Assembly: GCA_020442915.1 (NCBI GenBank) | Contig: JAGRJD010000095.1 | Coordinates: 1 to 37,749, forward strand | DNA: 37,749 nucleotides | Reading direction: 5' to 3' | Source of the DNA: Thiothrix sp. | GTDB lineage: Bacteria; Pseudomonadota; Gammaproteobacteria; Thiotrichales; Thiotrichaceae | In this document: positions 21,143-29,900 of the stretch, in pieces | Position numbering within the stretch: the stretch's first letter is position 1 | How the letters are laid out: each line of letters starts with the position of its first letter | Translations under genes and position numbers: made by a program | Notes under the pieces: model-generated | Seen by the model: the letters and a program-made list of their open reading frames with translations, nothing else | Databases searched by the model: none | Told to the model about the DNA's origin: nothing

Positions 21143-22195
21143 ATGAGCAAACAGACAGCCACAGTCATAACTCCTGAGCGCGACCTGCCAATGCGCGGCG
21201 AATTTCTCGTCGCGCTGCGGCTTGTTGATGCGGAAGGCGCGGCAACGAAGCTGGTGCAGATACTGCCTGGCGGCGCCTTCCGTGCCCGTGATGGGCGTCC
21301 GGGGAATATGCAGGGTTGCGTAGTCGATGACTGGCGCATGAATGCGTCTGTTGCAGCCCGGTTAATTGCTGCGTTTGACGCCCAGGGCATGCCGCTGCTG
21401 ATCGATTATGAACATCAGACAGTGGCATGCCGGGACAATGGCCACCCTGCACCGGCTGCCGGCTGGGGCGTGCAGTTGGTCTGGCAGGATGGTGGGCTGT
21501 ATGCCGTCGTGCAGTGGACATCGCAGGCACTGGAGTATATCCGTGCCGATGAATACCGCTTCATCTCCCCCGTGTTTGAGTTCGACCCACAGACCGGCGA
21601 TGTGCTGCACTTGCTGCATTGTGCTCTGACCAATTTCCCGGCGCTGACCGGCATGCTGCCGGTGACGGCGCGCCAATCCATTTCTCAGGAATCTGACATG
21701 AAACTGAAACCAGAAACGCTGGCGCTGTTGGGGCTCAACACTGCGCAATCCGATGATGCAGACGCAGTACATGGTGCTGTTGCTGCACTGAAGGCAACAG
21801 CAGCGGCTGAAGGCTCGGTGACTGCCGACAAGCCGTCACCCCCTGATCCGGCCCGATATGTGCCGGTTGCAGTGCTGGAGGGGCTCAAGGGCGAACTGGC
21901 TGCCCTGCGGGCCGAGCGCAATCAGGATGCAGTGAATGCCCTGATTGCGCAGGGACTGAATGAGGGTAAATTGCTGCCGGTTCAGGAGCCATGGGCGCGC
22001 GAACTCGGAACAGTGAACATGACTGCATTGAAAAACTATCTGGAGAGCACGCCTGCTGTGGCGGCATTGCGTGGTACGCAGACGGGCGGTGTTGCTCCGG
22101 TTGGCGATGGAACAAGTGGCGCACTAAGCGAGGCACAGCGCGAAGCCATGCGCGTCGCAGGCTGGTCCGCTGATGTATTCAAGGAGGTCCAGTAA
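21143..22195 (+). CDS. Mu gpI-like head maturation protease with C-terminal scaffold
   Basis: A 350-residue protein. The N-terminal half is the phage protease I domain: VQILPGGAFRARDGRP at about residues 33-48, LLIDYEHQTVACRDNG (a conserved DYEHQT block holding catalytic His) and the LEYIRADEYRFISPVFEFDP segment near 133-152. The C-terminal half (from residue 186) is the scaffold, rich in Ala and acidic residues, which can also be made alone from ATG 21698. It processes head proteins during procapsid maturation. ATG 21143 lies at the predicted transcription start; ATG 21191 (MRGEFLVALRL) is a good alternative start. Confidence 0.88.
   Translation: MSKQTATVITPERDLPMRGEFLVALRLVDAEGAATKLVQILPGGAFRARDGRPGNMQGCVVDDWRMNASVAARLIAAFDAQGMPLLIDYEHQTVACRDNGHPAPAAGWGVQLVWQDGGLYAVVQWTSQALEYIRADEYRFISPVFEFDPQTGDVLHLLHCALTNFPALTGMLPVTARQSISQESDMKLKPETLALLGLNTAQSDDADAVHGAVAALKATAAAEGSVTADKPSPPDPARYVPVAVLEGLKGELAALRAERNQDAVNALIAQGLNEGKLLPVQEPWARELGTVNMTALKNYLESTPAVAALRGTQTGGVAPVGDGTSGALSEAQREAMRVAGWSADVFKEVQ
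21698..22195 (+). CDS. Scaffold protein from internal start (Mu gpZ-like)
   Basis: In frame within the protease gene, ATG 21698 follows TCAGGAATCTGAC, a usable ribosome site (AGGA, 9 bases). The product is 165 residues, starting MKLKPETLALLGLNTAQSDD, with a helical Ala-rich centre. Mu makes gpZ, the scaffold, from such an internal start in gene I. Known for Mu; inferred here from position, the ribosome site and the change in composition. Confidence 0.6.
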   Translation: MKLKPETLALLGLNTAQSDDADAVHGAVAALKATAAAEGSVTADKPSPPDPARYVPVAVLEGLKGELAALRAERNQDAVNALIAQGLNEGKLLPVQEPWARELGTVNMTALKNYLESTPAVAALRGTQTGGVAPVGDGTSGALSEAQREAMRVAGWSADVFKEVQ

Positions 22196-23097
22196 TGGCA
22201 TTGATTACGGCGGGGTTGATTCAGGCGCTGAATACCGGATTCCGTGATGATTTCCAGCGTGGCCTGGCTGATGCACAGGCGGAGGTAATGTGGACCCGGA
22301 TTGCAACCGAAGTGCCGTCTGTCACTGCATCCAATACCTACGGCTGGCTGGGTGACATGCCGCAGCTGCGTGAATGGATTGGCGATCGCCAGGTGAAGGA
22401 TATCAAGGAGCACGGTTATCAGATCGTCAACAAATCCTATGAGGGCACGGTAGGCGTTAAACGTACCCTGATTGAGGATGACCAGTTCGGCATGTACCGC
22501 CCGATCATGCAAGGGCTGGGCACATCGGCTGCACGCCTGCCGGATGAGTTGCTGTTCGGCCTGCTGAAGAATGGTCACGCCAATCTGTGCCATGACCAGC
22601 AATTCTTTTTCGATACTGATCATCCGGTCTATCCCAATGTTGATGGCACGGGCACGGCGATCACGGTCGGCAATGTGGCTACAGGATCGGCACCGGCCTG
22701 GTACCTGCTGGATGTGAACAATGTGCTGCGCCCGTTTATCTGGCAGTCCCGTAAAAAGCCGGAGCTGGTGGCAATGACGGCCAGTAATGACGAGCAGGTG
22801 TTCACTGCCAATGAGTTTCGCTATGGCGTGGACATGCGCGGCAATGCCGGGTACGCATTCTGGCAACTGGCATACAAAAGCCAGGCTGTGCTGGATGAGG
22901 ACGGCTACGCCGCTGCGCGTGCGGCCATGATGAATGTCAAAACCGATGGCCTGCGTCCCTTGAATGTGCGCCCGTCTCTGTTGATCGTGCCGCCGGCGCT
23001 GGAGAAAGCAGCGCGCAATCTGTTGTTGAAGGACAAGGACGGCGGTAATCCCTGGTATGGCAGTGCCGAGCTGCTGGTCACACAACTGATTTCATAG
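22195..23097 (+). CDS. Major head protein, Mu gpT-like
   Basis: A 300-residue major capsid protein of the Mu gpT family. Diagnostic stretches: RGLADAQAEVMWTRIATEVP, TYGWLGDMPQLREWIGDRQV, GYQIVNKSYEGTVGVKRTLI, FFDTDHPVYPNVDGTG and PSLLIVPPALEKAARNLL. The ATG overlaps the stop of the protease/scaffold gene (TAATG). Length is normal. It forms the icosahedral shell. Confidence 0.95.
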   Translation: MALITAGLIQALNTGFRDDFQRGLADAQAEVMWTRIATEVPSVTASNTYGWLGDMPQLREWIGDRQVKDIKEHGYQIVNKSYEGTVGVKRTLIEDDQFGMYRPIMQGLGTSAARLPDELLFGLLKNGHANLCHDQQFFFDTDHPVYPNVDGTGTAITVGNVATGSAPAWYLLDVNNVLRPFIWQSRKKPELVAMTASNDEQVFTANEFRYGVDMRGNAGYAFWQLAYKSQAVLDEDGYAAARAAMMNVKTDGLRPLNVRPSLLIVPPALEKAARNLLLKDKDGGNPWYGSAELLVTQLIS

Positions 23098-23109
23098 GTG
23101 AACCAAGTC

Positions 23110-23331
23110 ATGAGTGATGCGAAACCCGATGCCAAGGCTGCTGATAAGGCAACGGCAAAACCTGTCGCTGACAACGATGCCGTGGCCGTGCGCGTCTCTG
23201 CGCGCGGCGTGGAGACGCGATTCCGGGGAGGCGTTCCGTTTGGACGTGAACCGCGTGAAATCATGGTGGACAGGCGAATGCTGGCCATGTTGCGGGCTGA
23301 CCCGTATCTCCAGGTGGAGATGGTGGGCTGA
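23110..23331 (+). CDS. Mu gp35-like small protein (HI1506-related)
   Basis: A 73-residue protein with a low-complexity Ala/Lys/Asp start (MSDAKPDAKAADKATAKPVA) and a conserved C-terminal part: VSARGVETRFRGGVPFGREP then MLRADPYLQVEMV. This fits the small HI1506-type protein that follows the major head protein in Mu-like phages. AGGTG precedes ATG 23110; a GTG at 23098 is in frame. It is probably a head decoration or connector-related protein. Confidence 0.75.
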   Translation: MSDAKPDAKAADKATAKPVADNDAVAVRVSARGVETRFRGGVPFGREPREIMVDRRMLAMLRADPYLQVEMVG

Positions 23332-23759
23332 TGTACTGTACGCAGCTGGACATCGCGGAGCGCATTGGGCAGCAGGAGCTGCTGCAGTTGACTGACCGCA
23401 GCCGCACCGGCCAGGTGGACAGTGTTGCGGTTGAGCGGGCCATCGCCGATGCCGGTGCAGAAATGGATGGTTATCTGGCCGGGCGTTATGTGCTGCCGTT
23501 TGATCCAGCTCCTCCCCTGTTGGTGCGGATTGCGGTCGACATTGCGGTTTATCAGCTGTTCTCGGTACGCCGTGGTGGCGGCATGGTTGAAGATGTGCGG
23601 CATCGTTACCGTGATGCCGTCAAGCTCCTGGAGGGGATAGCCGCCGGGCGGATTCAGCTGGGGCAGGTGCCGGAGCCTGCGGTGGTAGAGGACGATATTG
23701 TCATGCGTTCGGCACCTGGTGACTGGTCCCGTGCAGCTGCAACGGAGGCCGATGCATGA
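23331..23759 (+). CDS. Mu gp36-like protein (DUF1320), head-tail connector
   Basis: A 142-residue DUF1320 protein. The start MYCTQLDIAERIGQQELLQL, followed by VERAIADAGAEMDGYLAGRY and the conserved LPFDPAPPLLVRIAVDIAVY, is standard for the family, which structurally resembles adaptor proteins of the head-tail junction. The ATG overlaps the upstream stop (TGATG), and the C-terminus overlaps the next gene by 4 bases. Confidence 0.9.
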   Translation: MYCTQLDIAERIGQQELLQLTDRSRTGQVDSVAVERAIADAGAEMDGYLAGRYVLPFDPAPPLLVRIAVDIAVYQLFSVRRGGGMVEDVRHRYRDAVKLLEGIAAGRIQLGQVPEPAVVEDDIVMRSAPGDWSRAAATEADA

Positions 23760-24178
23760 GTCTGTTGCTGCTGGAGCAGGCGGTGGTTGCCCAGCTGCAA
23801 CCGGCACTGCCGGGGTTGACGGTGGAGTCCTATCCGGACGACCCGGATGGTTACACCCTGCTGGACCCGGTCGGAGCAGTCCTGGTCGCCGTGGGCAATA
23901 GCCGCTGGAGCGGTATTGCCAACCAGACGGGACAGGAGCGCAGGGTGCGGATAGTGGTCGCCGTGCTGACCCGTAATCTGGCCACGCACACCGGCGCTTA
24001 CAGCGTTATGGACAGGGTGTTGGCAGCTCTGCTGGGCTGGATGCCGTCCGTCGGAGAATGGCAGCCATTGTTTGCAGCCTCTGACCGGTTTGTTGAGTTT
24101 CGGGATGGGGTATGGCGGCACGATATGGTGTTCGAGAGCGCCAGCTACGTGGTCAGCCAGTTTAATCCATGTATTTAA
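23756..24178 (+). CDS. Mu gp37-like protein (DUF1834), tail terminator-like
   Basis: A 140-residue protein of the Mu gp37/DUF1834 family. The N-terminal LLLEQAVVAQLQPALPGLTV and the middle block RRVRIVVAVLTRNLATHTGA with VMDRVLAALLGWMPS match the usual pattern of this protein, thought to complete the head-tail junction or tail terminus. Order gp36-gp37 is as in Mu. Confidence 0.85.
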   Translation: MSLLLLEQAVVAQLQPALPGLTVESYPDDPDGYTLLDPVGAVLVAVGNSRWSGIANQTGQERRVRIVVAVLTRNLATHTGAYSVMDRVLAALLGWMPSVGEWQPLFAASDRFVEFRDGVWRHDMVFESASYVVSQFNPCI

Positions 24179-24196
24179 CCTAAAGGAATTTTGCAC

Positions 24197-24979
24197 ATGC
24201 CATACAAGCAAATTATCACAACCAGTGCGGCCCAGATTGTCGCCCAGAAGCTGACGACAGCCAGTCAGGCTGCGTTTATCAGTGCAGTGGCCGCACGGGT
24301 CAAGGCCGCCCGCGAAGCGGTTGATGTCGATCTGGCCAACCGGGTACTGGCAGCTGAAGAGAAGGCACAGCAGGCGCTGAATAAATCGGAAATTCTGGAC
24401 AGCTTCGAGAAGGGGCAGCTGGAGGATGCGTTTGTCCAGTTCCTGACAACCTCGGGGCTGGAGACCGTTCTGGCGGCCATGGCGTTCAGTATTGACGGAC
24501 AGTCCTACACGCTGGCATCCGTTATTGAGCACCTGGTGCAGTCGGATAAAATTGCCCAGGAGGACTTCACCTTCGACGACCAGGGCAATCTGAACAGTGC
24601 GGTCTATACCCTGCAGGATGGCTATCAGGCCATCATGAACTACGTCCGGACGGATATGGTCAATCCGGAAACCGGTCTGCCGTCGGGTGATATCCAGTTT
24701 GACGGGCAGGCCAATAACTGGCGCGGATTCCAGGTCTCTGAGCGCTTTATTTTCCGGCAACTGAAGCAGGCCACCACCATTGAGGGCCAGCCCTATGATT
24801 ACGTTGCTGATCATCAGTTGCTGTTCCGGTCGCACCCGCAGTACGACATTACCGGGCTGTTGACGCCCGCGCAAAACACAGGATCGGGAGTGCCTGACCT
24901 GAACAGTGATGGCGTTGTTGGCACCGGCACTGATCCGGGCGCGGATATTCCGGTGGATGAAAACGGCAATCCGGTTTGA
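24197..24979 (+). CDS. Hypothetical virion-region protein
   Basis: A 260-residue protein, MPYKQIITTSAAQIVAQKLT at the start, with a long helical region (residues 15-100) and a beta-rich C-terminal half. The end has a Ca-binding-like loop, DLNSDGVVGTGTD, and an acidic tail DIPVDENGNPV. It lies between the gp37-like and tail tube genes in the tail operon, so a structural or assembly role is likely. AAGGAA precedes the ATG. I do not recognise the family. Confidence 0.65.
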   Translation: MPYKQIITTSAAQIVAQKLTTASQAAFISAVAARVKAAREAVDVDLANRVLAAEEKAQQALNKSEILDSFEKGQLEDAFVQFLTTSGLETVLAAMAFSIDGQSYTLASVIEHLVQSDKIAQEDFTFDDQGNLNSAVYTLQDGYQAIMNYVRTDMVNPETGLPSGDIQFDGQANNWRGFQVSERFIFRQLKQATTIEGQPYDYVADHQLLFRSHPQYDITGLLTPAQNTGSGVPDLNSDGVVGTGTDPGADIPVDENGNPV

Positions 24980-24996
24980 TCGGTGGCCTGATGGGT

Positions 24997-25018
24997 CGGG
25001 CATCCATTGGGATGCCCG
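24997..25018 (+). other. Intergenic hairpin before the tail tube gene
   Basis: CGGGCATCC-ATTG-GGATGCCCG, a perfect 9-bp stem with a 4-base loop, 29 bases before the tail tube ATG. There is no T run after it, so it is not a standard terminator; it could be an mRNA processing or stability element protecting the highly needed tail tube message. Confidence 0.6.
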
Positions 25019-25046
25019 GCTACATGTAACGCGAGAGTAATTGCAC

Positions 25047-26030
25047 ATGCCTGTCATCATTAATCCCAAGCAGCACGGGTTGTTCGTGGCACTGGAAGCG
25101 ACACCGGGTACCTATGTGGCACCGACGGCAACGGCATACCTGATGACCGAAGGGCTGAAGGTTGACCCGAACCAGATCGATAAAGAAACGATCACGCTGG
25201 ATTCGTTGAACCGGCCCAGTGATATTGTTGCGCTCAAAAAGCGCCATACCAAGGCAGCATTCCGGGTGCCATTATCATGGGCCGCCGCCGCGCCCAGTAC
25301 GACGGCCAACCTGTTACCGGTTAATCCCCTGTTGCAGGTTTGCGGCGGGTCGGCACCAGTGGCCGTTACAACACCGGCAGCGGGCATCCGGTATGACGAG
25401 GTGGCTGACACGGCATCAGTCCTGTCGGCATCATTGAGTTACCGTCGCCGTCGGAATGCGACGCAACAGTATGAGCGTAAAATTCCCGGCTGCCGGGGTA
25501 GCGCCGGATTTGAGTGGGAGTTCGGCAAAATTCCAATGTTTGTGTTCGATCTCATGGGCGGGCATATCGACATCCTTCAATCCGGGGCACTGAATGGTAC
25601 GCCAGGTACCCAGCTGACCAATATCGGCCTGGCATCCAGCGCCACCAATACCGCCAATGTGCTGCTGAATGGCAAGTCCCTGTGTCTGTACAGGTTCGGC
25701 ATCAAGAACCTGTTTCGGACCCAGGCAACAATCCAGGATTCCATGTGTGGTACCGGGGCGCTGGCTGACCTGGTGTCCAATGCTGATCTGACACTGACAT
25801 TCCGGCACCCGGATATCGTGTCCGAACTGAATCCGGATGCCTATTTTGGGGGTAACTACCCCTTTACCATTACCTGCAAAGGGGATGGAGCATTTGCGGC
25901 CCGTCAGCTGATTTTTGATCTGCCACTGGCCAATATTGCCGATGTCAAAGAGGTTGACCTGCCGGACAACACGCTGGGTATTGAGATGACGCTGACCCAG
26001 CTGGAACCACTAACCCTGACACATGTTTAA
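25047..26030 (+). CDS. Tail tube protein
   Basis: A 327-residue protein similar in form to the tail tube proteins of Mu-like siphophages: MPVIINPKQHGLFVALEATP, TPGTYVAPTATAYLMTEGLK, and later LSYRRRRNATQQYERKIPGC, then a long beta-rich region and ALADLVSNADLTLTFRHPDI. Its position before the tail assembly chaperones and tape measure is that of the tube gene. No sheath gene precedes it, consistent with a non-contractile tail. Family assignment is by order and style of sequence. Confidence 0.75.
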   Translation: MPVIINPKQHGLFVALEATPGTYVAPTATAYLMTEGLKVDPNQIDKETITLDSLNRPSDIVALKKRHTKAAFRVPLSWAAAAPSTTANLLPVNPLLQVCGGSAPVAVTTPAAGIRYDEVADTASVLSASLSYRRRRNATQQYERKIPGCRGSAGFEWEFGKIPMFVFDLMGGHIDILQSGALNGTPGTQLTNIGLASSATNTANVLLNGKSLCLYRFGIKNLFRTQATIQDSMCGTGALADLVSNADLTLTFRHPDIVSELNPDAYFGGNYPFTITCKGDGAFAARQLIFDLPLANIADVKEVDLPDNTLGIEMTLTQLEPLTLTHV

Positions 26031-26046
26031 AGTTTAAAGGTGAATC

Positions 26047-26613
26047 ATGTTTTATCGAGGCATCAACCCGGTCGTGCGCGATCCGGTGGATATTCCCGTT
26101 GCCGGCGATGAGCCGGTCCGGTGGGTGGCTGTCTGGAAACGCCCCAACAAGGCAGTCCGGCGTGAGTTGGCCGCTGAACGTATGGCGGATGGCATTGCCG
26201 CCAGTCAGCTGGAAGCGCGGCTCAAGGCGGCAATCAGCGAGGCTGATCCTGCGGCGCTGGAGCAGCTGGTGGCCGATACGCAGTCCGAGGGGCTGCGTAT
26301 TGAGGAGCGCAGCAAGGACAGGATTCGCGCCCATCTGGAGCGGATCGACGGTATCGAGGATGAGGGTGGCAATCCGGTGGCGTTTACTCCGGATATTCTG
26401 GAACAACTGCTGGCGTGGGATGAGTTCTATCTGCCGCTGTCCCTGTCACTGGGGCGGCTGACTGACGGATCGATTGTAGAGGAAGCCGCCACAAAAAACT
26501 CATTGATGCCGGCTGGCACTGGGCTGGAGCTGGATTTCCCGCCCGAGGTACTGATCCGGCAGGAACCGCTGCCATCGACGATGCCGAGTACTACGGCGTC
26601 AGCCGACGCATAA
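26047..26613 (+). CDS. Tail assembly chaperone G
   Basis: A 188-residue protein beginning MFYRGINPVVRDPVDIPVAG, mostly helical and charged, in the place of the tail assembly chaperone that coats the tape measure. Zero-frame translation ends at TAA 26611-26613 after STMPSTTASADA. A slippery heptamer TTTCCCG at 26535-26541 lets part of the ribosomes move to the -1 frame and add the T domain. The order tube, G, GT, tape measure is the classical siphovirus arrangement. Confidence 0.8.
   Translation: MFYRGINPVVRDPVDIPVAGDEPVRWVAVWKRPNKAVRRELAAERMADGIAASQLEARLKAAISEADPAALEQLVADTQSEGLRIEERSKDRIRAHLERIDGIEDEGGNPVAFTPDILEQLLAWDEFYLPLSLSLGRLTDGSIVEEAATKNSLMPAGTGLELDFPPEVLIRQEPLPSTMPSTTASADA
26535..26541 (+). 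other. -1 frameshift slippery site TTTCCCG
   Basis: In the zero frame the codons read GAT-TTC-CCG, giving the X-XXY-YYZ pattern T-TTC-CCG. A -1 slip leads into a frame that stays open to TGA 26919-26921. A small hairpin GGCAG-GAACCG-CTGCC follows at 26558-26573. CCC in the second position is less usual than AAA, but the absence of any start codon for the conserved downstream frame supports frameshifting. Confidence 0.65.
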
Positions 26614-26921
26614 CTGATGCGTTCCGGGCTCGGCATGAAACCGCTCCCCAGGAGCGGTTTTTTGTCTGGCCGGAAAATGAAACGGCAATCCGTGTTTTTC
26701 TCGAAGTCTGTGATCAGTGGCGCTATCCGCCGTTGGGTGGTTTACCGTTGGGGCTGGATGCGGCGGTGGTGTTCCAGTGGCTGGCGTTGTCAGGGCGTCA
26801 GCGGCGGGCCCGGCAGCTATGGCCGCAGTTACGCCTGATCGCATCCGGTGCAATGGCCTGCTGGCAGGCGCAACAACAGGAGCAGGATGATGACGACGAC
26901 AGTATTGGGGATACGGGTTGA
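26538..26921 (+). CDS. T domain of the GT tail chaperone fusion (-1 frame)
   Basis: The -1 frame after the slippery site encodes about 127 residues. The conserved part is IDDAEYYGVSRRITDAFRAR, VWPENETAIRVFLEVCDQWR, and PPLGGLPLGLDAAVVFQWLA, the style of DUF1799-like T domains, ending in an acidic tail QQEQDDDDDSIGDTG. No ATG or GTG lies in frame before the conserved part (the first candidate is TTG 26733, inside the domain), so it should be made as a G-T fusion. GT recruits tail tube subunits to the tape measure-chaperone complex. It overlaps the tape measure start by 35 bases. Confidence 0.7.
   Translation, partial: PARGTDPAGTAAIDDAEYYGVSRRITDAFRARHETAPQERFFVWPENETAIRVFLEVCDQWRYPPLGGLPLGLDAAVVFQWLALSGRQRRARQLWPQLRLIASGAMACWQAQQQEQDDDDDSIGDTG
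26639..26663 (+). terminator. Intrinsic terminator inside the GT coding region
   Basis: AACCGCTCC-CCA-GGAGCGGTT (26639-26659), a perfect 9-bp stem with a 3-base loop, ending in six T residues (26658-26663). It begins 25 bases after the stop codon of G. In the -1 frame the same bases encode ETAPQERFF. A canonical terminator inside a tail operon, placed between the two chaperone endpoints, suggests an attenuator. Confidence 0.85.
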
Positions 26922-29900
26922 TCTGGATGCTGCCAGGGCACGCGCAGAACTGGAGGCGTTGCGTCAGCGCCTGAAGGTATTGGCTGATGACAGTGGCCTG
27001 TCCGGACATGCCGGCAAGCTGCGGCAGGTCTCCAATGAATACTCGGGGCTGTCGGCCAAACTGTTGGTGGTGAAAAGCGCCATGGCCGTGCTGACGGCAT
27101 CCGTGGCCGGTGCTGTGCCGGTGATGGGGCAGATGGCGGTCACTGCCGGTGCGGCTTTTGGCACGGTCATGGCAACAGCCAGCGTGGCCGCCATGACCAA
27201 GGAGTTGCAGAAGTTATCAGACAGTACCGGAACATCCGCACAAGCGCTGCAGGAATGGCGCTTGGCAGCCCGTTTTGAAGGCATCTCGGCTGAGCTGGGC
27301 GAGCTGGGGGATATTGGCAATGTTTTTGTTGACTTGTCCGAGAAGATGGACAAGCTGGGAACCGAGGACGGCAAGGACTTTGCGGAAGCGCTGAAAGCCA
27401 TTGGCCTGAATGCTGCTGAAATCAAGAATGCCAAACCGGAAGCGGCATTGCTGAAAATCGGCGATGCGCTGGCAAAAATCAAAATGTCCGACCGGGACAA
27501 GTCGGCCTTCCTCTCCTATATCTCCGAAGATGCGGCCAGCCTGTTGCCATTACTGGAACAGAATGCTGCCAAGTTCAACGAAATCCGCCAGTATGCAACT
27601 GCCGTCGGGGCTATCCAGTCCGATGCCCAGCTGGAGTCCATGAAGCAGACCAATACCGAACTCAGCTACATGAAGCTGGGTCTGGAAGGGATTATGACCC
27701 AGTTGTCAGCGGTTGGGTCACGTGTGGTCAATACGTTGGGGCCGAATATCCGGCAGCTGTTTGTGGATGCCCGCAGCCCGCTTCAGGCGTGGGGTGTTGC
27801 GGTTGATGTCACGCTGCAGAAGTTCAAGGCCGATCTGGAAAGTGACGGCTGGGGCGCTGCATTCTCGCGCATGTTCCAGTCTGCCTATCCGACCCTGCAT
27901 CAGTTTGTGGCGTCAGCGGTGGATTTCGGGCGCGGCTATGGACAGGCATTTGCAGGGCCGATGCTGGAGGAACTGAAACGGGCCTATGCGGGGATCGGTG
28001 CCGCGCTGACCGGGGCTGGTGGCGCTGAGGCGCTGGGTCGGGGCATGGGTGAGGCCATGCAGCCGGTGATCGGGATCGTGCATAACCTGTCGGGTGCCGT
28101 ACAGCTGCTGATCAGCAATTGGGACAGCCTGAAGGCGGTGGCATCCATCACGCCGGTCGGGTTCATGGTGGCGCACTGGGATACGGTAGTATCTGTATTT
28201 ACTGCGGTCGGGAATGGTATCCGTTCTGCAGCAGAGGCGCTGGGCATCCTGAATCCGGCTACTGCAGACAGTGCATCCGGGGTACAGGTATTTCTGGCTG
28301 CCCTGATGGCTTTGCTGGGTGGTGCCGCATCGACCAAACTGGCGCTGGGGGCAATCGGGGCAGCCGTCAGTACGTTTGCGTTTGCCCTGGGGCCGCTGGT
28401 AACGGGTCTGGGGGTGGCGACTACTGCCCTGCGGGTATTGGCTGCTGCTGCAATTGCCAATCCGGTAACGGCTGCAGTGGCGGCCATCGCTGCGGGTGCT
28501 GCGCTGCTGTATGCCAACTGGGACAAGGTGTCCGGATGGTGGTCCGGGTTGTGGTCTGGTGTTGTCAGTGTTGCCAATTCTGCCTGGTCGTTGGTGCGCG
28601 GCATATTCCTGGATAATTCAATCGGACAGGGTATTGTGTCGGCTTGGTCGAGTGTTTCCAGTGGACTGTCCGGGGTTTGGGGTGATTTGAGTGCAAAGGC
28701 GGCATCTGCATGGAATGCTATTACGCCAGCGGCCAAGGCAGGACTAGATATGTGGCTGGATGCTCACAAGGTGGCGTTTTCCGTATTGCGGGGCTGGATT
28801 GGTCCGCTATGGTCTGATGTCGCTGGCAAAGTGAAGGCTGGGCTGGTAGAGGTCGGTGCTGTTGCAAGGGCGGGTTGGGATGCGGTAGTAAAGATTGCTG
28901 AACCGGTGGGAGGAGCCCTGAAAAGCCTGGTAAATACCGCACTGGATGGTTTGAAGCTGGCAGTCTCTGCAGGCTGGGAAGGGGTTAAATCGGTCATCCG
29001 TTTGGCTCTACAGGTTTTACAGGGTGATTTTTCGTCAGCGTGGGATGCTATCAAGCGGGAGGTTCAGGGTTTTATCGCTGATGTGTTAGGGAGTTTCCGC
29101 ACGGCGGCATCTGATTTCGCCAGTTTGGGGAGTGACATGCTTTCCGGGCTGTCTACAGGCATTTCCAGTGGTGTTAAAGGAGCCGTTGATAAAGCCAAGG
29201 GTGCTGCGGCTGATGTTTACCAGGCGGTAAAGGATTACTTCCAGATACGTTCCCCGTCTCGCGTGATGCAGGGCTTGGGGATAGAGGTTTCTGCTGGTCT
29301 GGCGGTCGGTATTGAGGGGGCTGGTGATCAGGCGGTTCAGGCTGCCGCAGCTGTGTCAATGCGCATTTCTGACGAGTTTGGCCGTATGGCTGATGACATT
29401 AATAGTGCACTGACAAACTCGTTTGCAAATCTGGATTTTAGCAATCTCGGCTCCAGTCTGATCGGGATATTCAAGCAGCAGGTTATTCAGCCATTGCTGT
29501 CATCTGCGCTGCAGCCTCTATCATCCGGCATTGCCGGAATATTCGGTGGCCTGAAAAATACAATCAGCCAGGCACTTGGCGGCAGTGGCGGCATTCTGGG
29601 TTCCATCACTGGGGCTCTCGGGCTCGGTGGCGGTGCTTCAGGCAGTGGCCTGCTGGGTGGCATTACCTCCAGTCTGGGCAGCCTGTTTGGCGGTGGTGGC
29701 AGCGTCACAACCGCACTCAGTGGCATCGGCTCTGCCCTGGGTGGTTTCGCATCGGCGCTGGGGCCGATCGGCATTGCTGCTGGTGCGGTGGCAGTCTTCA
29801 CCAAACTGTTTGGCGAAAAGCAAAGCATCATTGCCAGTTTCGGGCAGACAGCCAATGCTGCTGATTTCAATGCTTACCACACCCGGCGTGATGGCGGAAA

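Noticed and set aside
22036..23085. Long minus-strand open frame opposite the major head protein gene
   Set aside because: Residue composition (His/Gln/Arg-rich) is that of a shadow frame, and the plus strand encodes the gpT-like protein.
23654..25069. 471-residue minus-strand open frame opposite gp36/gp37-like genes
   Set aside because: It spans three well-supported plus-strand genes and has no recognisable domain.
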